Positions 1 to 9,531 of a stretch of 64,000 nt of DNA are shown piece by piece. The stretch is taken from positions 16,847,001-16,911,000 of the forward strand of contig CM060899.1 of assembly GCA_030762935.1 (NCBI GenBank), read 5' to 3'. Source of the DNA: Hymenopus coronatus. Taxonomy: Eukaryota; Arthropoda; Insecta; Mantodea; Hymenopodidae. Position numbers and translations under genes: made by a program. The notes below the pieces were generated by a model that saw nothing but the letters and a program-made list of their open reading frames with translations, did no database searches and was not told the DNA's origin. Position 1 is the stretch's first letter; each line of letters opens with the position of its first letter.

Positions 1-660
1 GAGGGGGAGAGGGAGGGGGAGAGGGAGGGGGAGAGGGAGAGGGAGGGGGAGAGGGAGAGGGATGGGGAGGGGAGAGGGAGGGGAGAGGGAGGGAGGGGAG
101 GGGTAGAGGGAGGGGAGGGGTAGAGGGAGGGGTAAGATGAAGGGAGGGGGAAGATGGAGGGGAGGGGAAGATGGAGGGGAGGGGAAGATGGAGGGGAGGG
201 GAAGATGGAGGGGAGGGGAAGATGGAGGGGAGGGGAAGATGGAGGGGAGGGGAAGATGGAGGGGAGGGGAAGATGAGGGGAGGGGAAGATGAGGGGAGGG
301 GAAGATGAGGGGAGGGGAGGGGAAGATGAGGGGAGGGGAGGGGAAGATGAGGGGAGGGGAGGGGAAGATGAGGGGAGGGGAGGGGAAGATGAGGGGAGGG
401 GAGGGGAAGATGGAGGGGAGGGGAAGATGGAGGGGAGGGGAAGATGGAGGGGAGGGGAAGATGGAGGGGAGGGGAAGATGGAGGGGAGGGGAAGATGGAG
501 GGGAGGGGAATATGGAGGGGAGGGGAATATGGAGGGGAGGGGAAGAGGGAGAGAAGAGGGATGGGAGAGAGGGAGGAGAGTGAAGAAGGGGAGGGGAGAG
601 AGGGAGGATAGTGAAGAAGGGGAGGGGAAGAGGGGGATTGGGAGGGAGGGACAGAGGAGA
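1..660. repeat. G-rich purine minisatellite
   Basis: This is almost pure purine DNA on the plus strand. From 152 it resolves into ordered blocks. Seven 17-bp units (core GATGGAGGGGAGGGGAA) fill 152-270, two 16-bp units fill 271-302, five 21-bp units with an extra GGAGG fill 303-407, and about eight 17-bp units fill 408-543, the last two with TATGG in place of GATGG. The 1-151 and 544-660 flanks are less regular GAGGG runs. Several runs of four G per unit give strong G-quadruplex potential. Open frames here (Gly/Glu/Arg-rich) are repeat translations, not genes. Confidence 0.95.
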
Positions 661-1085
661 GAATAAAAATGTACCGATACAATATGCAGAAGGTGATTGT
701 GGCAACAGCATCAAAGCTTTAATGATGATAATGGATAAGATTTTCCATTTAGACAATATACCTAACATAACAATTGTTCTAATAGTTTTACCTAACTTGA
801 ATTTGCATAGGAATTCTTGTAACTGACAGGAGTGGGGAGAATAGAAATGTAATGATATCGAGGTGATAATGGTTAACAGCAGTGAAGCTTAGTGGATAAT
901 ATTTTTTATTTAGACAATATAACTAACACAACACATCACTGTAAATGGTTTTGCTTAATTCAAATTTGCATGGGAACTCTTGTAATGGACAGGAGAGGGG
1001 AGAATGGAAATGCACGGCTTTGTGTGAGAGCTGATAGTATCAATGACAATGATGGACAAGCGTTTCTATTTAGACAAGATACTTT
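650..1085. repeat. Degenerate tandem repeat, about 165-175 bp units
   Basis: Three diverged head-to-tail units begin near 650, 824 and 988, each opening with GACAG..GAG..GAGAAT followed by AAATG. They share inner landmarks such as TTTAGACAATATA and a TTTGCAT..GAA.TCTTGTAA stretch; the third unit is partial. The GAGGGGAGAAT heads resemble the units of the minisatellite immediately to the left, so the minisatellite may have grown from this repeat. Confidence 0.75.
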
Positions 1086-1204
1086 ATAGAAGATATTGTT
1101 CTAAAAAGTAACTTCTCTTTCTACTTAACCATTGGTTTCCAATACCGTATTCCTTTTTGCTCCTGCTTTTTTCATTTCCCATCATTTCCTTTGTTTTTTC
1201 TATT

Positions 1205-1350
1205 TGATTAAGTTTGCTTTTTGTTACTAATACACACACATATTCACATTTACGAACACACAAACACCCATGCCCATGGTGGGACTCGAACCCACGATCC
1301 CCTGCGCCACAAAGCACCAAAATGAGGCACTTTAGTGAGCATGGCCATGG
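1205..1350 (-). repeat. tRNA-derived SINE, partial
   Basis: On the minus strand a perfect Pol III B box (GGTTCGAGTCC) lies in a tRNA 3'-half-like context at about 1281-1310. It is followed by a body rich in TGTTTGTGTGT, as in insect tRNA-headed SINEs. The 5' half does not fold as an intact tRNA and no clean A box is visible, so this is a SINE head and not a tRNA gene. Confidence 0.65.
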
Positions 1351-1628
1351 GGAGGTGCAATCTCTATGATTATATTTTAGTAAAGAAATCTTTTCTTCCA
1401 ATGAAAATGCTTACACTCCTACGTCTGATAAAAGCAGTGCAAAATGAAACCCACAAAACCTGCCAAATACGTCACAATCTTGGGATAATCTTTATCATTT
1501 CTGCCATGCTTCACAACTGCTGCACCTGCAAAATTTGAAACTTGCATTTTTCCCACATGCTATTCGGAAAACATAACACAATTAATGTTCTCAATATTAA
1601 TATTTTGTAAAAAGCATTGTCTTGTATT

Positions 1629-1756
1629 TTACCATATGATTATATCACATTTATCCAAAACCAAGACAATGTTTTGTTTTGTTTTTTTGTCCCAAAATAT
1701 TAATAGTGAGAACTGGGAATAGTCTTGCATTTGTGGTATGTTATCCAAATAGCAAG
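1629..1756. mobile_element. Short inverted-repeat (MITE-like) relic
   Basis: It shares its end with the element at 2289-2653 (TTATCC..AA..CAAGACAATG, then CAAAATATTAAT and GAACTGGG). It ends with an approximate inverted copy (CTTGCATTTG..TTATCCAAAT). It is degenerate and non-coding. Confidence 0.45.
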
Positions 1757-1874
1757 CAGGAAAAAGTAAGTTTTAAACTTCAAGGGCAGAGCAGTGATAA
1801 AGCATGGTAAAGATTACCACCAAGGTCATGACATGTGCAGCAGATTTTGTGCATTTAATGAAAAGTTATTAATG

Positions 1875-2105
1875 TCTGCTATTTATGGCACCACAGTCGA
1901 TGACACTGATGATACATGAAATGAAGATGGAGCACTGGTGGAATGCAATGGTGGGGGAAATCAGAGAACCCAGAGAAAACCCACCCTTGCTCTGCTTTGT
2001 CCACCACAAATCTCTCATGTGGATACTTGGAATTGAACCCGGGCCATCTATGTGAGAGGCATGATGCTCATCGGAAAAAAGATTTCTCGCCAAGACTAAC
2101 ATACA
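1875..2105 (-). repeat. tRNA-derived SINE, same family as 27128-27375
   Basis: Read on the minus strand it runs through a tRNA-like head (GCCTCTCACATAGATGG, B-box GGTTCAATTCC). It continues into a body with CACATGAGAGATTTGTGG, GCATTCCACCAGTGCTCC and ATCATCAGTGTCAT, and ends in GTGCCATAAATAG. The body matches the better preserved plus-strand copy at 27.1 kb. Confidence 0.85.
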
Positions 2106-2288
2106 AATAATTTCCTTTCACATTGGTGGTTATACCTAATGTTGTCTTGGGAGCCCATGGTCAAAAAGAAAGAGAAGGTTTAGTTTCCATTCTTATTCAT
2201 CATTGTCATTGCAGCTGTACTGCCATCATCTTCTCCTGCTGCACACATATTGGTGCATTTCTCTCCTGCCCATCCTGTGCAAATTTTG

Positions 2289-2653
2289 ACTACTATATTT
2301 ATCTGAATACAAGACAATGTTTTTTTCCAAAATATTAATGTTCAGAACTGGGGGGGGATCATCTCCCCTCTCCGGCAACTGCTCAAAATATGAATTTTTG
2401 GGCAAATTCAAATTAAGTACAAAAATTAATAAACAAACAAATAAATAATGGACTTAATCAGCTTGGTCCTTTAGCTTGTTCCAAAATATATGGCAAACCT
2501 TTAAATTTCATTTAAAAGTTTTTTTTATATACCTATGTCTTTGAAATACATCTTATGTAGATGATATGCTAAATTCCAAAATTATGTTCTGAAAAAAAAA
2601 AAAATCGGGGTCATCTTGCATTCGAGGCCATCTTGTATTTGGATAAATATGGT
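2289..2653. mobile_element. MITE-like element with terminal inverted repeats
   Basis: The left end is TACTATATTTATCTGAATAC and the right end, read inward, is TACCATATTTATCCAAATAC, about 20 bp of inverted match. Further CAAGA..ATG and GGTCATCTTG motifs lie inside. It has no coding capacity. The termini resemble the widespread TACCGTATTTA..CGAATATAAGACG-type ends of cut-and-paste elements; superfamily not assigned. Confidence 0.55.
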
Positions 2654-2934
2654 AGGTGAAACTTTTTACAATGATGTGCAAGATGTCATTCACATTTGAG
2701 GTGAGATTCAGCAAATATATATTACAGTTAGTTACAAAAATCTATAGTCTCTCTCTTTTTTTTTTTTTTTTTTTTTAAGTTATGACTATGGTTTTCTGAG
2801 TCTCTTATGTGATGTTCAAAGACTACTTCCAGAACTGCAAAACCATCACTGGGGAATATTAAACTTCATTACTGGGCAATAAAGTTCACATCTTGTGAAA
2901 CAGAAAGGTTTCTCATCATGATAGTGCACCTGGG

Positions 2935-3903
2935 TTGCCGACTAAGGGTCTGTTGGCCGCGTAATGTCGGGCAGCCAACCTTTAAATTTGAAACGCACAA
3001 TGTTCTGCGTAATGGAGCATATATAGCTGGTATTGCAAAAAGGAGGGAATGCAGCGCACCCATGGGTAGTGCGGAAAGGATGAAGTATGCAATTAACAGT
3101 GTGGGGAAGCAACATGCTGTTGGCTTAAGTGTAATGGCAGCACTTCATAGTGTTGCAGGTAAACGCAGTGTAATTGCAGGTGAGAGTGACAAGGGTAATT
3201 TCATTTTCTAATGAAATCACATTTCGCTAGCTGATGTACCCCATAACCTCAAATAACCAACAATTGTAAAGGTAGATGAACCTAAAACAGTATGCTATCC
3301 GGGTCCTGTCATTTCTCCCATTTTCAGATTCCAAGATGGATTATTGGTTAATGTGCATAGTTTATACTTGTTAATTTTAAAGAATGCTTTATAAGTGAAA
3401 CTAGTATGTTTATATTTCTTTTTTAAACAATGTGACAAAGAGAACGATAGTTAATACATAAAAATGTATTTGATTTTCACTGTTATCTTGCATAATTGAC
3501 TCCACAGACGCATGATTTATGTAGCATAGAATAGGGAAGATAATTAGAGCAGTACTACGGCCATCTACCGGCAAATGTATAAGTATGTTTTTGTTTTTTT
3601 TTATTTTACATGACATGAGCAAGGAAAAGACAGTTAATACATAAAATGTATTTGAATTTCACTGTTGTGTTGCATCATCTCAATAAACTGGTGCGTTACC
3701 ATATCACTGAATGGGGAAGAAAAATGGATTACTTCTACTGCCATTTAGCAACATAAATGTGCTACTGCAGCCGTCTTGCAGCTGTTAACCGCTTGTGTTC
3801 CCTTGGCACTGTCTGCTCATTTCTACAGCGCTTTTTCATTTTCTTAAGTTGGTATGGATTTGCGGCATTGTGCAGTAAACAGACCCTTAGTCTGCAACAG
3901 CGG
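2935..3903. mobile_element. Non-autonomous DNA element with inverted ends
   Basis: Inverted ends share GACTAAGGGTCTGTT exactly (2942-2956, and inverted at 3882-3896). The similarity extends outward (GTTGC) and inward (AATG.CG). The about 0.96-kb body has no recognisable transposase and contains a tandem repeat at 3404-3762. Open frames such as 2918-3211 gave no family match by eye. It could be a hAT-like deletion derivative, but no 8-bp target duplication was found. Confidence 0.5.
3404..3762. repeat. Two diverged tandem units of about 185 bp
   Basis: Two head-to-tail units (about 3404-3588 and 3590-3762) share GTTAATACATAAAA.TGTATTTGA, TTTCACTGTT, GAAT.GGGAAGA and CATTTA/CATCTA..GGCAA motifs in the same order. 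They lie inside the inverted-repeat element at 2935-3903. Confidence 0.65.
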
Positions 3904-3989
3904 CGGCTGCTGTGTAGGAGCACAAGAGCATGTGAACCTCCATTATTTCTTAGTGGATCTCCTTTTTCTCTTTCAGGAAACATTTAATA

Positions 3990-4290
3990 AAATGCACTAT
4001 CCGGTGCCACTTGTTTAAATATACCGCGCTCTGCTCTTCAGATTGAACAGAACCTGAGTATGTGACAACAACGTTTGTAGCACAGGCCTCGCGTATAACT
4101 AGCGGGCAACAAAGCAGCTTGGAATTTTACAGCCAGAAATGAGCACAGTGCGACCATGCACATTAACACCTCCAGGATTCTGTTTATCGGTGGGAGGTGC
4201 CACTATCTTTGAGATTTAGTTGAAACTATCCAGAAGTGCAACTGCAGTCTTTGTGAGACGCGCTATTTTTCTTAGTAATTTGCATTTTAT
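3990..4290. other. No recognised feature
   Basis: Single-copy-looking sequence between the inverted-repeat element and the hAT relic. I see no exon, repeat or RNA signal. Confidence 0.5.
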
Positions 4291-4299
4291 GCGAGAGTT

Positions 4300-4564
4300 A
4301 AGCTAAAGAAAGAATTAAGCAGTTCATAACAGAAAACCTCAACGAAGAAACTTTCCCGCAATTAACCGAGCTACTGAAGATTGTTATCACTACGACCATG
4401 ACTACATCAGAACCAGATATATGCTTTTCCACAATAAAGGATTCAGCACTGGCAGTGCTTGCTATGAGAAGAAACTGGCCAATAGCATAAAATACTTTAA
4501 TCACCGAGTGATAGAAAAATTTGCACATTTGAAAAACCGGCGCATGGAATTTCTGTACAAATAA
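4300..4564 (+). pseudogene. hAT-type transposase C-terminus (ZMYM1-like), relic
   Basis: The plus strand encodes the C-terminal dimerisation segment typical of ZMYM1-like hAT transposases. The first frame reads FPQLTELLKIVITTTMTTSE, then a CFSTIK motif and LAVLAM. After a frameshift near 4470 a second frame ends FAHLKNRRMEFLYK and a TAA at 4562-4564. In the family this order is LLKIV..PMTT.E.ERCFST, LALAML, then a basic tail. Here the usual ERC is DIC and a short segment after CFST is missing. Nothing upstream could be assigned to the rest of the transposase. It lies in the intron 3' of the last Dbs-like exon. Confidence 0.8.
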
Positions 4565-5270
4565 ATTTGGTGTTAATTGCGTAATTCAAACAATGTAAAT
4601 ATTATTCACTGCAAATACCATTCTTCATGTAAACTGCATCAAAGAACTTCACCCCTTCATCACCTCATATTGCTGTTAACTCTCGGAGACTAAAAAATTC
4701 AACATCTTTACAATACTGGGTGGGTGAGTATTTGTGTAACAAATTTATAATTCTTGTTATTAGACTTTATCATTGTTTCTAATATTACTGCATTTGATGT
4801 TGCGGTGACAGCGGTAGCAGTAGTGGCTGCGGCAGTGGTAAATTGCTGGTTTTGTGAACACCTAAATTTAAATCCACGAGCCACCACTGGTCTGCAACAT
4901 TACCCACCTCTGCAGCTATAACTATAATTCCTTTCATTTCCAAATGCTTCCCAGCACGATAAATGCCATTTGCAGTCACTAATATTTATGAACAAGAGTG
5001 TCTGTAGCTAGCATACAGCAAGGTGTGACACTCCTTGTTGATCTTTCACTCTAAGGGATGCTGTTTCAGAGATCTGAGAAATTCATGCTTTACTTTCTGA
5101 TTCTGGAGTTAAAACTGTCTGCTTAGTTTTTTTATTTGTAGTGCACTGATTCTATAACCAGATTCAAAATAGATTTAAGCATCTATAAAGGTATTTTCCT
5201 TGTAAATTATAAATGGATCTCTGAGAAATTTTAAGTTGAAAGAATAAAAATGTTTAATTAAAATGATAAC
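4565..5270. other. Intronic sequence, no recognised feature
   Basis: AT-rich DNA just downstream (in gene direction) of the 5275-5391 exon. A minus-strand open frame at 4785-4979 has no family resemblance and no convincing splice context. The next Dbs-like exon was not found here. Confidence 0.5.
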
Positions 5271-5274
5271 TTAC

Positions 5275-5391
5275 TACTCTTTGCTGAATCCACTCCTGAT
5301 GGCAATAAGGAATTTCTCCTCCAAGATCTGACGTTAATTGGCTCTTTTCAATGTGCTCATGAAGCTCTTCCACACAATTGCAAACAATTAC
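5275..5391 (-). CDS. Dbs/MCF2L-like RhoGEF, Sec14-domain exon 4 of 4 seen
   Basis: A 117-bp exon of 39 codons, phase 0 at both ends. On the minus strand the acceptor is GTGTCTTAG before 5391 and the donor GTAAGT follows 5275. It encodes the end of a CRAL-TRIO/Sec14 domain: LHEHIEKSQLTSDLGGEIPY followed by CHQEW. In Dbs/MCF2L proteins the matching stretch is an IDKSQLT.DLGG..YCH..W signature after the lipid-binding fold, which is why I prefer Dbs over Trio/Kalirin. It continues directly from the 11821-11934 exon. The protein family activates Rho GTPases (RhoA/Cdc42) through DH-PH domains, not seen here. The following exon, expected to begin the spectrin-like region, was not located in the remaining 5.3 kb. 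Confidence 0.9.
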
Positions 5392-5924
5392 CTAAGACAC
5401 ATAAAATTCCATCAGCAATTAGACTTCAGAGTCTTGAGCATGAGAAATTACATTTTAAGCCCCAAAACAAGTCATTAAATCATTACATAAGGCATTATTC
5501 TTAGGTGAATAATAATTTATTTTTAAATTTGAGCATTATTCTCATGCAAGTAGAGCCTGTTTTTCCTAATTAGCTACACAATACATAACTAAGATGTATG
5601 TATTCAAAATGTATTTCTCCTAAGTTAAGGGTCATCCACAATGAGAATTAAGCATTATGAGGAAAGGAAAATGTAACCCTTATATAGACATGCAGCTAAC
5701 CCAAGATATATGGATATCTCTGGCTGTCAAAATATTATGTGTTACATTCACATTATGTTCTCTACCTTACCAGGTATATTAGTGACTATACACACCATGA
5801 GCGCTGGTTGTACAGGGAAACGAGGGCTGGGGGTAAGAAGAGAGATGTCACTTGCTCGTCTTTCTGCAGTGTTATCAGTTCTTTCTTTGAGGCCCTCTGA
5901 TGTTTGGAAAATGGAAATAGAGTT

Positions 5925-6193
5925 TTATTTATAGACACTCTTTACTGCTGTGGTTCTCAGTGTTCCATTCTATACTGGGCATGAAAGGTCGCTTAATTTT
6001 GCTCAGAGGTCTTTTTATCAGGCTTGAGGTTCTTTTACGTGCCGTAAATCTACAACACAGCTTTACTTCCCTTCTGAAGGAAGCCCTGTTAAGGATTTTT
6101 ATGCTTGAAAAAATCCATCATCCTCCACTGGGTTTGAACCCATGACCTTAGGTATATGAAGTTAGCATGGTAACCAATGCACCACGGAGACGT
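5925..6193 (-). repeat. tRNA-derived SINE
   Basis: On the minus strand a tRNA-like head starts with GTCTCCGTGGTGCATTGGTT (A-box-like) and has the B box GGTTCAAACCC. The body contains GGCTTCCTTC.GAAGGGAAGT, GATTTACGGCACGTAAAAGA and CGACCTTTCATGCCC, motifs of a widespread invertebrate SINE body. The head is promoter-like but does not make an intact tRNA. Confidence 0.85.
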
Positions 6194-6199
6194 TCAGTG

Positions 6200-6720
6200 A
6201 ATAGGTTATCCTATTTACGGCTATCTAGCTGAATTATTAAACAAAACACAGTGCTTGAACTCTGGGAATAAAACCTTAGCATTGAAGCCATATTCAGGGT
6301 GCACAGGTACCTCATGCCTCAATCTGGTTGCCTTGTTCTTCTTCTGAAATTGCACAAAACTTTCAGAATGAAGGCTAGGGAGCAAGCATCCAAGAAAATG
6401 TGCATGCATAGTACTATTCTTATGAAAACCAATTTTTCTATTCCCTTAATTTTAATTGAGATAAACCTTTACATAGATACATTACACAATTCATTTTAGA
6501 TACTAAGGGAAAGGCCACAGTCAAATGTTTAAGAACTGGACACTATGTACTGCCTCTAACATCCTTATTGTTTCCATGCAATCACAAGAAATAACTGTAT
6601 TTTGAAAGGACTTTAAAGGAATGTCAAAACATTGAACAATTTGAACCATTAAAGATGGATATCTAAGAAATGGCTTATGCCACAAAAAACTTGGAATAAA
6701 TTGGTGTTTTATAGAAACCT
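6200..6720. other. No recognised feature
   Basis: Intronic AT-rich sequence between two SINEs. The open frame at 6299-6499 has no supporting motif. Confidence 0.5.
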
Positions 6721-6724
6721 ACAT

Positions 6725-7075
6725 TTTTGTGTAGTATGTTTTTGTCCGGTGGTAGCACATACCAAGCGGGAGACCTGGGTTCAATTCCCAGTACTGGCGT
6801 GAGGATTTTTCCCCTGCTGGGAGACCTGGACCGAGGAGCACTCAGCCTTTTGAGGTCCCTGGGGGCCCAATTGAGGAGCTACTTGATGGAGAAGTAGCAG
6901 CTCCAGGTCATGAGGACCGCATTAAACAGCCAAGAGGGTTTCGAGGTGCTGACCTCATCTCACCCTACAAACTGCATCCCATCCATGACGTTTGCCATGG
7001 ACCGAGATGGGGAATGCAGCGGCCGGGTGGTAGGCCAAAGTTCCTTGCGAGCTGTCATGTCATGGAGTTATTATG
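6725..7075 (+). repeat. Long tRNA-derived SINE with GC-rich body
   Basis: A truncated tRNA-like head (AAGCGGGAGACCTGGGTTCA, B box GGTTCAATTCC) leads into a distinctive GC-rich body. Landmarks are TTTTTCCCCTGCTGGGAGAC, CTGGACCGAGGAGC, GGGGGCCCAATTGAGGAGCT, and near the end CGGCCGGGTGGTAGGCC and GGAGTTATTATG. The composition contrasts strongly with the AT-rich flanks. From memory this body type is common in orthopteroid insects. Confidence 0.8.
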
Positions 7076-7146
7076 TTTTTGTCTATCACTTAATGTTTAC
7101 CAGCTATACAAGATTATACAAAATTCCTTCCAAAAGAAGTGATCTT

Positions 7147-7210
7147 CAAGATATACATTTTGTTATGTGAATATCTTTAATATATGGTATTTTAATAAAA
7201 ATTATTAGTC
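7147..7210 (+). mobile_element. HM-family fragment
   Basis: A 60-bp piece of the inner HM sequence: CAAGATATACATTTTGTTAT, then ATATCTTTAATATAT and TATTTTAATAAAA. It abuts the 3'-missing edge of the CR1-like LINE. Confidence 0.7.
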
Positions 7211-8207
7211 ATAAATAAGAAAATAAAAATGTTGGTAAACATTCATTCTTAAGTGTGCACACCTAATTATTTCTTCCTTGGAGGTGTTAAAATGATACAC
7301 TGATTTCACTGCAGAGTTCTTACTAATTGAAAGTGTATCACTTTTATTGGTAATTTTGCAATCCCTGACACTTAAGAAGAATTTATTAAACTTATTTGCA
7401 ATAACACCCGGATCGCTCTCATATATTCCCATGTTGTTTAGTTTAATACTATCATCTTCAGCTTTGTCCTTCCTTGTGCTATTAATAGTATTCCACATTG
7501 TTTTGGCAATGTCTTGATTTATTTATGTGCTTTAGATCTCTTAGTTTGTTTTGATAGAGTTTTGTATTGTTTACAGCGGATTTTGTAGCGCTTGTATACA
7601 GTATATTTATACCAGAAGTTCTTTCAATTTGACTTTCACTTGTTAGTTGTGTATATTTTCTGCCATTTAAAGACGCTGTTTTTGTAATAAGGAGATAACA
7701 GTCATTAAAATGTATATTAAATATTTTATAAAATTCATCCCATTTTTGATTGATCTTATCAGATTTATATACAGATTCCCATGTTTCATTTTGTGAGGTT
7801 TCAACCAGTTTGTTTACCCTATCTTTTGTAAAAGATCTAAATGATTTGGGTTCAAATTGCTGTATTATACTGCAGGTATTATGTATATCAATACACTGTG
7901 CATAGTGGTCTGATATATGCCCAACTATTATAAAAGTGGATATAAAACTATCCTCTATATTAGTTATTATGCGGTCAATCATTGGTGTTACTCTTGTTAG
8001 TACAAAAATAGTATCCCTTAACCCATACCCAATCAGCAAGTCATTAAGCTTGTTATAGCTTTTATCATCAGTTTTTATATTTATGTTTAGGTCATCCAAT
8101 ATTACCATATTAGCATTATTGTTAATAAATACTTTTAACATACCATCTAATTCCACGATGAAATTGTCTACATTTGTGTTTGGTGACCTATATATTCCTA
8201 TTATATG
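7205..8207 (-). pseudogene. CR1-like LINE, endonuclease and linker part
   Basis: The minus-strand frame 8156-7482 carries the C-terminal half of an apurinic-type endonuclease. It has a degenerate catalytic block (ILDDLNINIK, normally L.GDFN.N), TRVTPMIDRIITN, and GHISDHYAQ, the usual SDH motif. After a frameshift, 7498-7205 has WNTINS and ANKFNKFF, the linker that precedes the reverse transcriptase in CR1/Daphne-type LINEs. The reverse transcriptase itself is absent: similarity stops near 7210 where an HM fragment begins. The upstream half of the same ORF lies at 9532-9840, beyond the inserted mariner. With several frameshifts and stops it is long dead. Confidence 0.85.
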
Positions 8208-8209
8208 TA

Positions 8210-9529
8210 CGAGGGCTGATCAACAAAGACTGAGACTGACTTTTTTTTAACAGAGTTTATTTCTCCAATTCAATGTTTACATGATCTTTTTCAAAGTAGT
8301 CCCCTCCTATTTCAATGCACTTTTTATAGCGTCTCTGCCAGTCCCTGAACACGTGCTGCAGACCATTCTTTGTCAGGTCCTTGAGAATCGCCTCACTTTT
8401 CTTGAGCACTGCTTCAGAGTTCTCAAATCGAATACCCCTAAGCTTTGCCTTTAGTCATGGGAATAAAAAAAAAGTCACAGGCTGCAAGATCGGGGCTATA
8501 AGGAGGATGTGGTACACAGGTAATGTTGAATCGAGCCAGAAACTACATGACTTGATTTGCGACGTGAGGCCATGCATTGTCATGATGAAGTCGCCACCCA
8601 GTCCGAGAAAGCTCTGGTCGTTTCTTTGCAATGTGCTTCCTCAGTGTAGCCAATACTGACGTGTAGTATGCTGCTGTAACAGTAGTGTGAGGGGGAACTG
8701 CATGCTGGTAAATCATTCCATTACGGTCAAAAAATGTGATCACCATCACTTTCCCTACAGATGGAACAACTTTTGCCTTTTTTGGTGTTGGAGAACCTGG
8801 CGATTTCCACACTGTGCTGGCTTGTTTTCCCTCATCATAATGATACAGCCATGACTCATCACCAGTGATAATTGGTTTTAAAAAATGCATCCCCTCCATC
8901 AGCAAAGAGACGCAGCACCTCACGGCTTGTCTCCATTTGCACAGCCTTTTGTTCGGGAGTCAACAGCCATGGCACCTAACGAGCACAAATTCGGGTCATA
9001 TGGAGATGGTCGTGCATAATTGTAAACACACTGTCATATGAAATTCTCAACACTTCACTGAAGTTACGTAATGTTATACACCAATCCTCTCGGACAATTA
9101 CAGCAGCTGTGTTGATCTTGATTCAGTCACAGCAGAAGCTGAAACACCAGGCCCACCTTGCTTAACACTGACAAGTCGGCCTTCTTTGAAGTCCTTGAAC
9201 CACCTAAACACTGTTGCATGAGGTAGTGCATCTTAACTGTACGCTTGCTTCAGCTTTTCATAACTTTCGGTGGCTGTATGGTTTAAATGAAAACAGAATT
9301 TGATTGCGCTGTACTGCTCCTCTCGTGTCACCTCCATTGTCTAGTGTGCAAAATGCACGCAGGATCTACAAAATAGAGCATTACTACCAACCTACCGATA
9401 CGAGAATGCTGCCGCCTACTGTCATTATACATAAAAACCTGCTCTTTTCATATATTTATGTTACAGATACGAAACTATCACTGAAGCTACAGGAAAAAAT
9501 CAGTCTCAGTCTTTGTTGACCAGATCTCG
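8210..9529 (-). mobile_element. mariner element inserted in the CR1-like LINE
   Basis: A 1320-bp element flanked by TA on both sides (8208-8209 and 9530-9531). Its inverted ends are about 30 bp: CGAGGGCTGATCAACAAAGA on the left and, read inward, CGAGATCTGGTCAACAAAGA on the right, both followed by CTGAGACTGA. It splits the endonuclease coding region of the LINE, so it is younger than that LINE. Confidence 0.95.
8380..9337 (-). pseudogene. mariner transposase, broken
   Basis: The minus strand starts with ATG at 9337 (MEVTREEQYSAIKFCFHLN), runs through an HTH region with an in-frame TAA after QAYS, and VFRWFKDFKEGR. The catalytic region follows in another frame: ITGDESWLYHYDEGKQ (first Asp), WRLHHDNAWPH (second Asp), and after a further break PPYSPDLAACDFF (third Asp), the D,D34D arrangement of mariner. 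At least two frameshifts plus stop codons (one at the TAG after GKA) inactivate it. It belongs to a different mariner lineage from those at 52.4, 56.8 and 63.1 kb. Confidence 0.9.
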
Positions 9530-9531
9530 TA

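Noticed and set aside
289..826. Gly/Glu/Arg-rich open frames at the left edge
   Set aside because: They are direct translations of the purine minisatellite; every frame stays open because the units lack stop trinucleotides.
1268..1345. Possible tRNA gene on the minus strand
   Set aside because: The B box is perfect but acceptor and D-arm do not pair, and a SINE body follows. The same applies to the heads at 2.0, 6.1, 6.7, 26.2 and 27.1 kb.
4785..4979. Minus-strand frame as the next Dbs-like exon
   Set aside because: No spectrin-like residues and no matching splice borders; composition follows GCC/GCA-like simple sequence.
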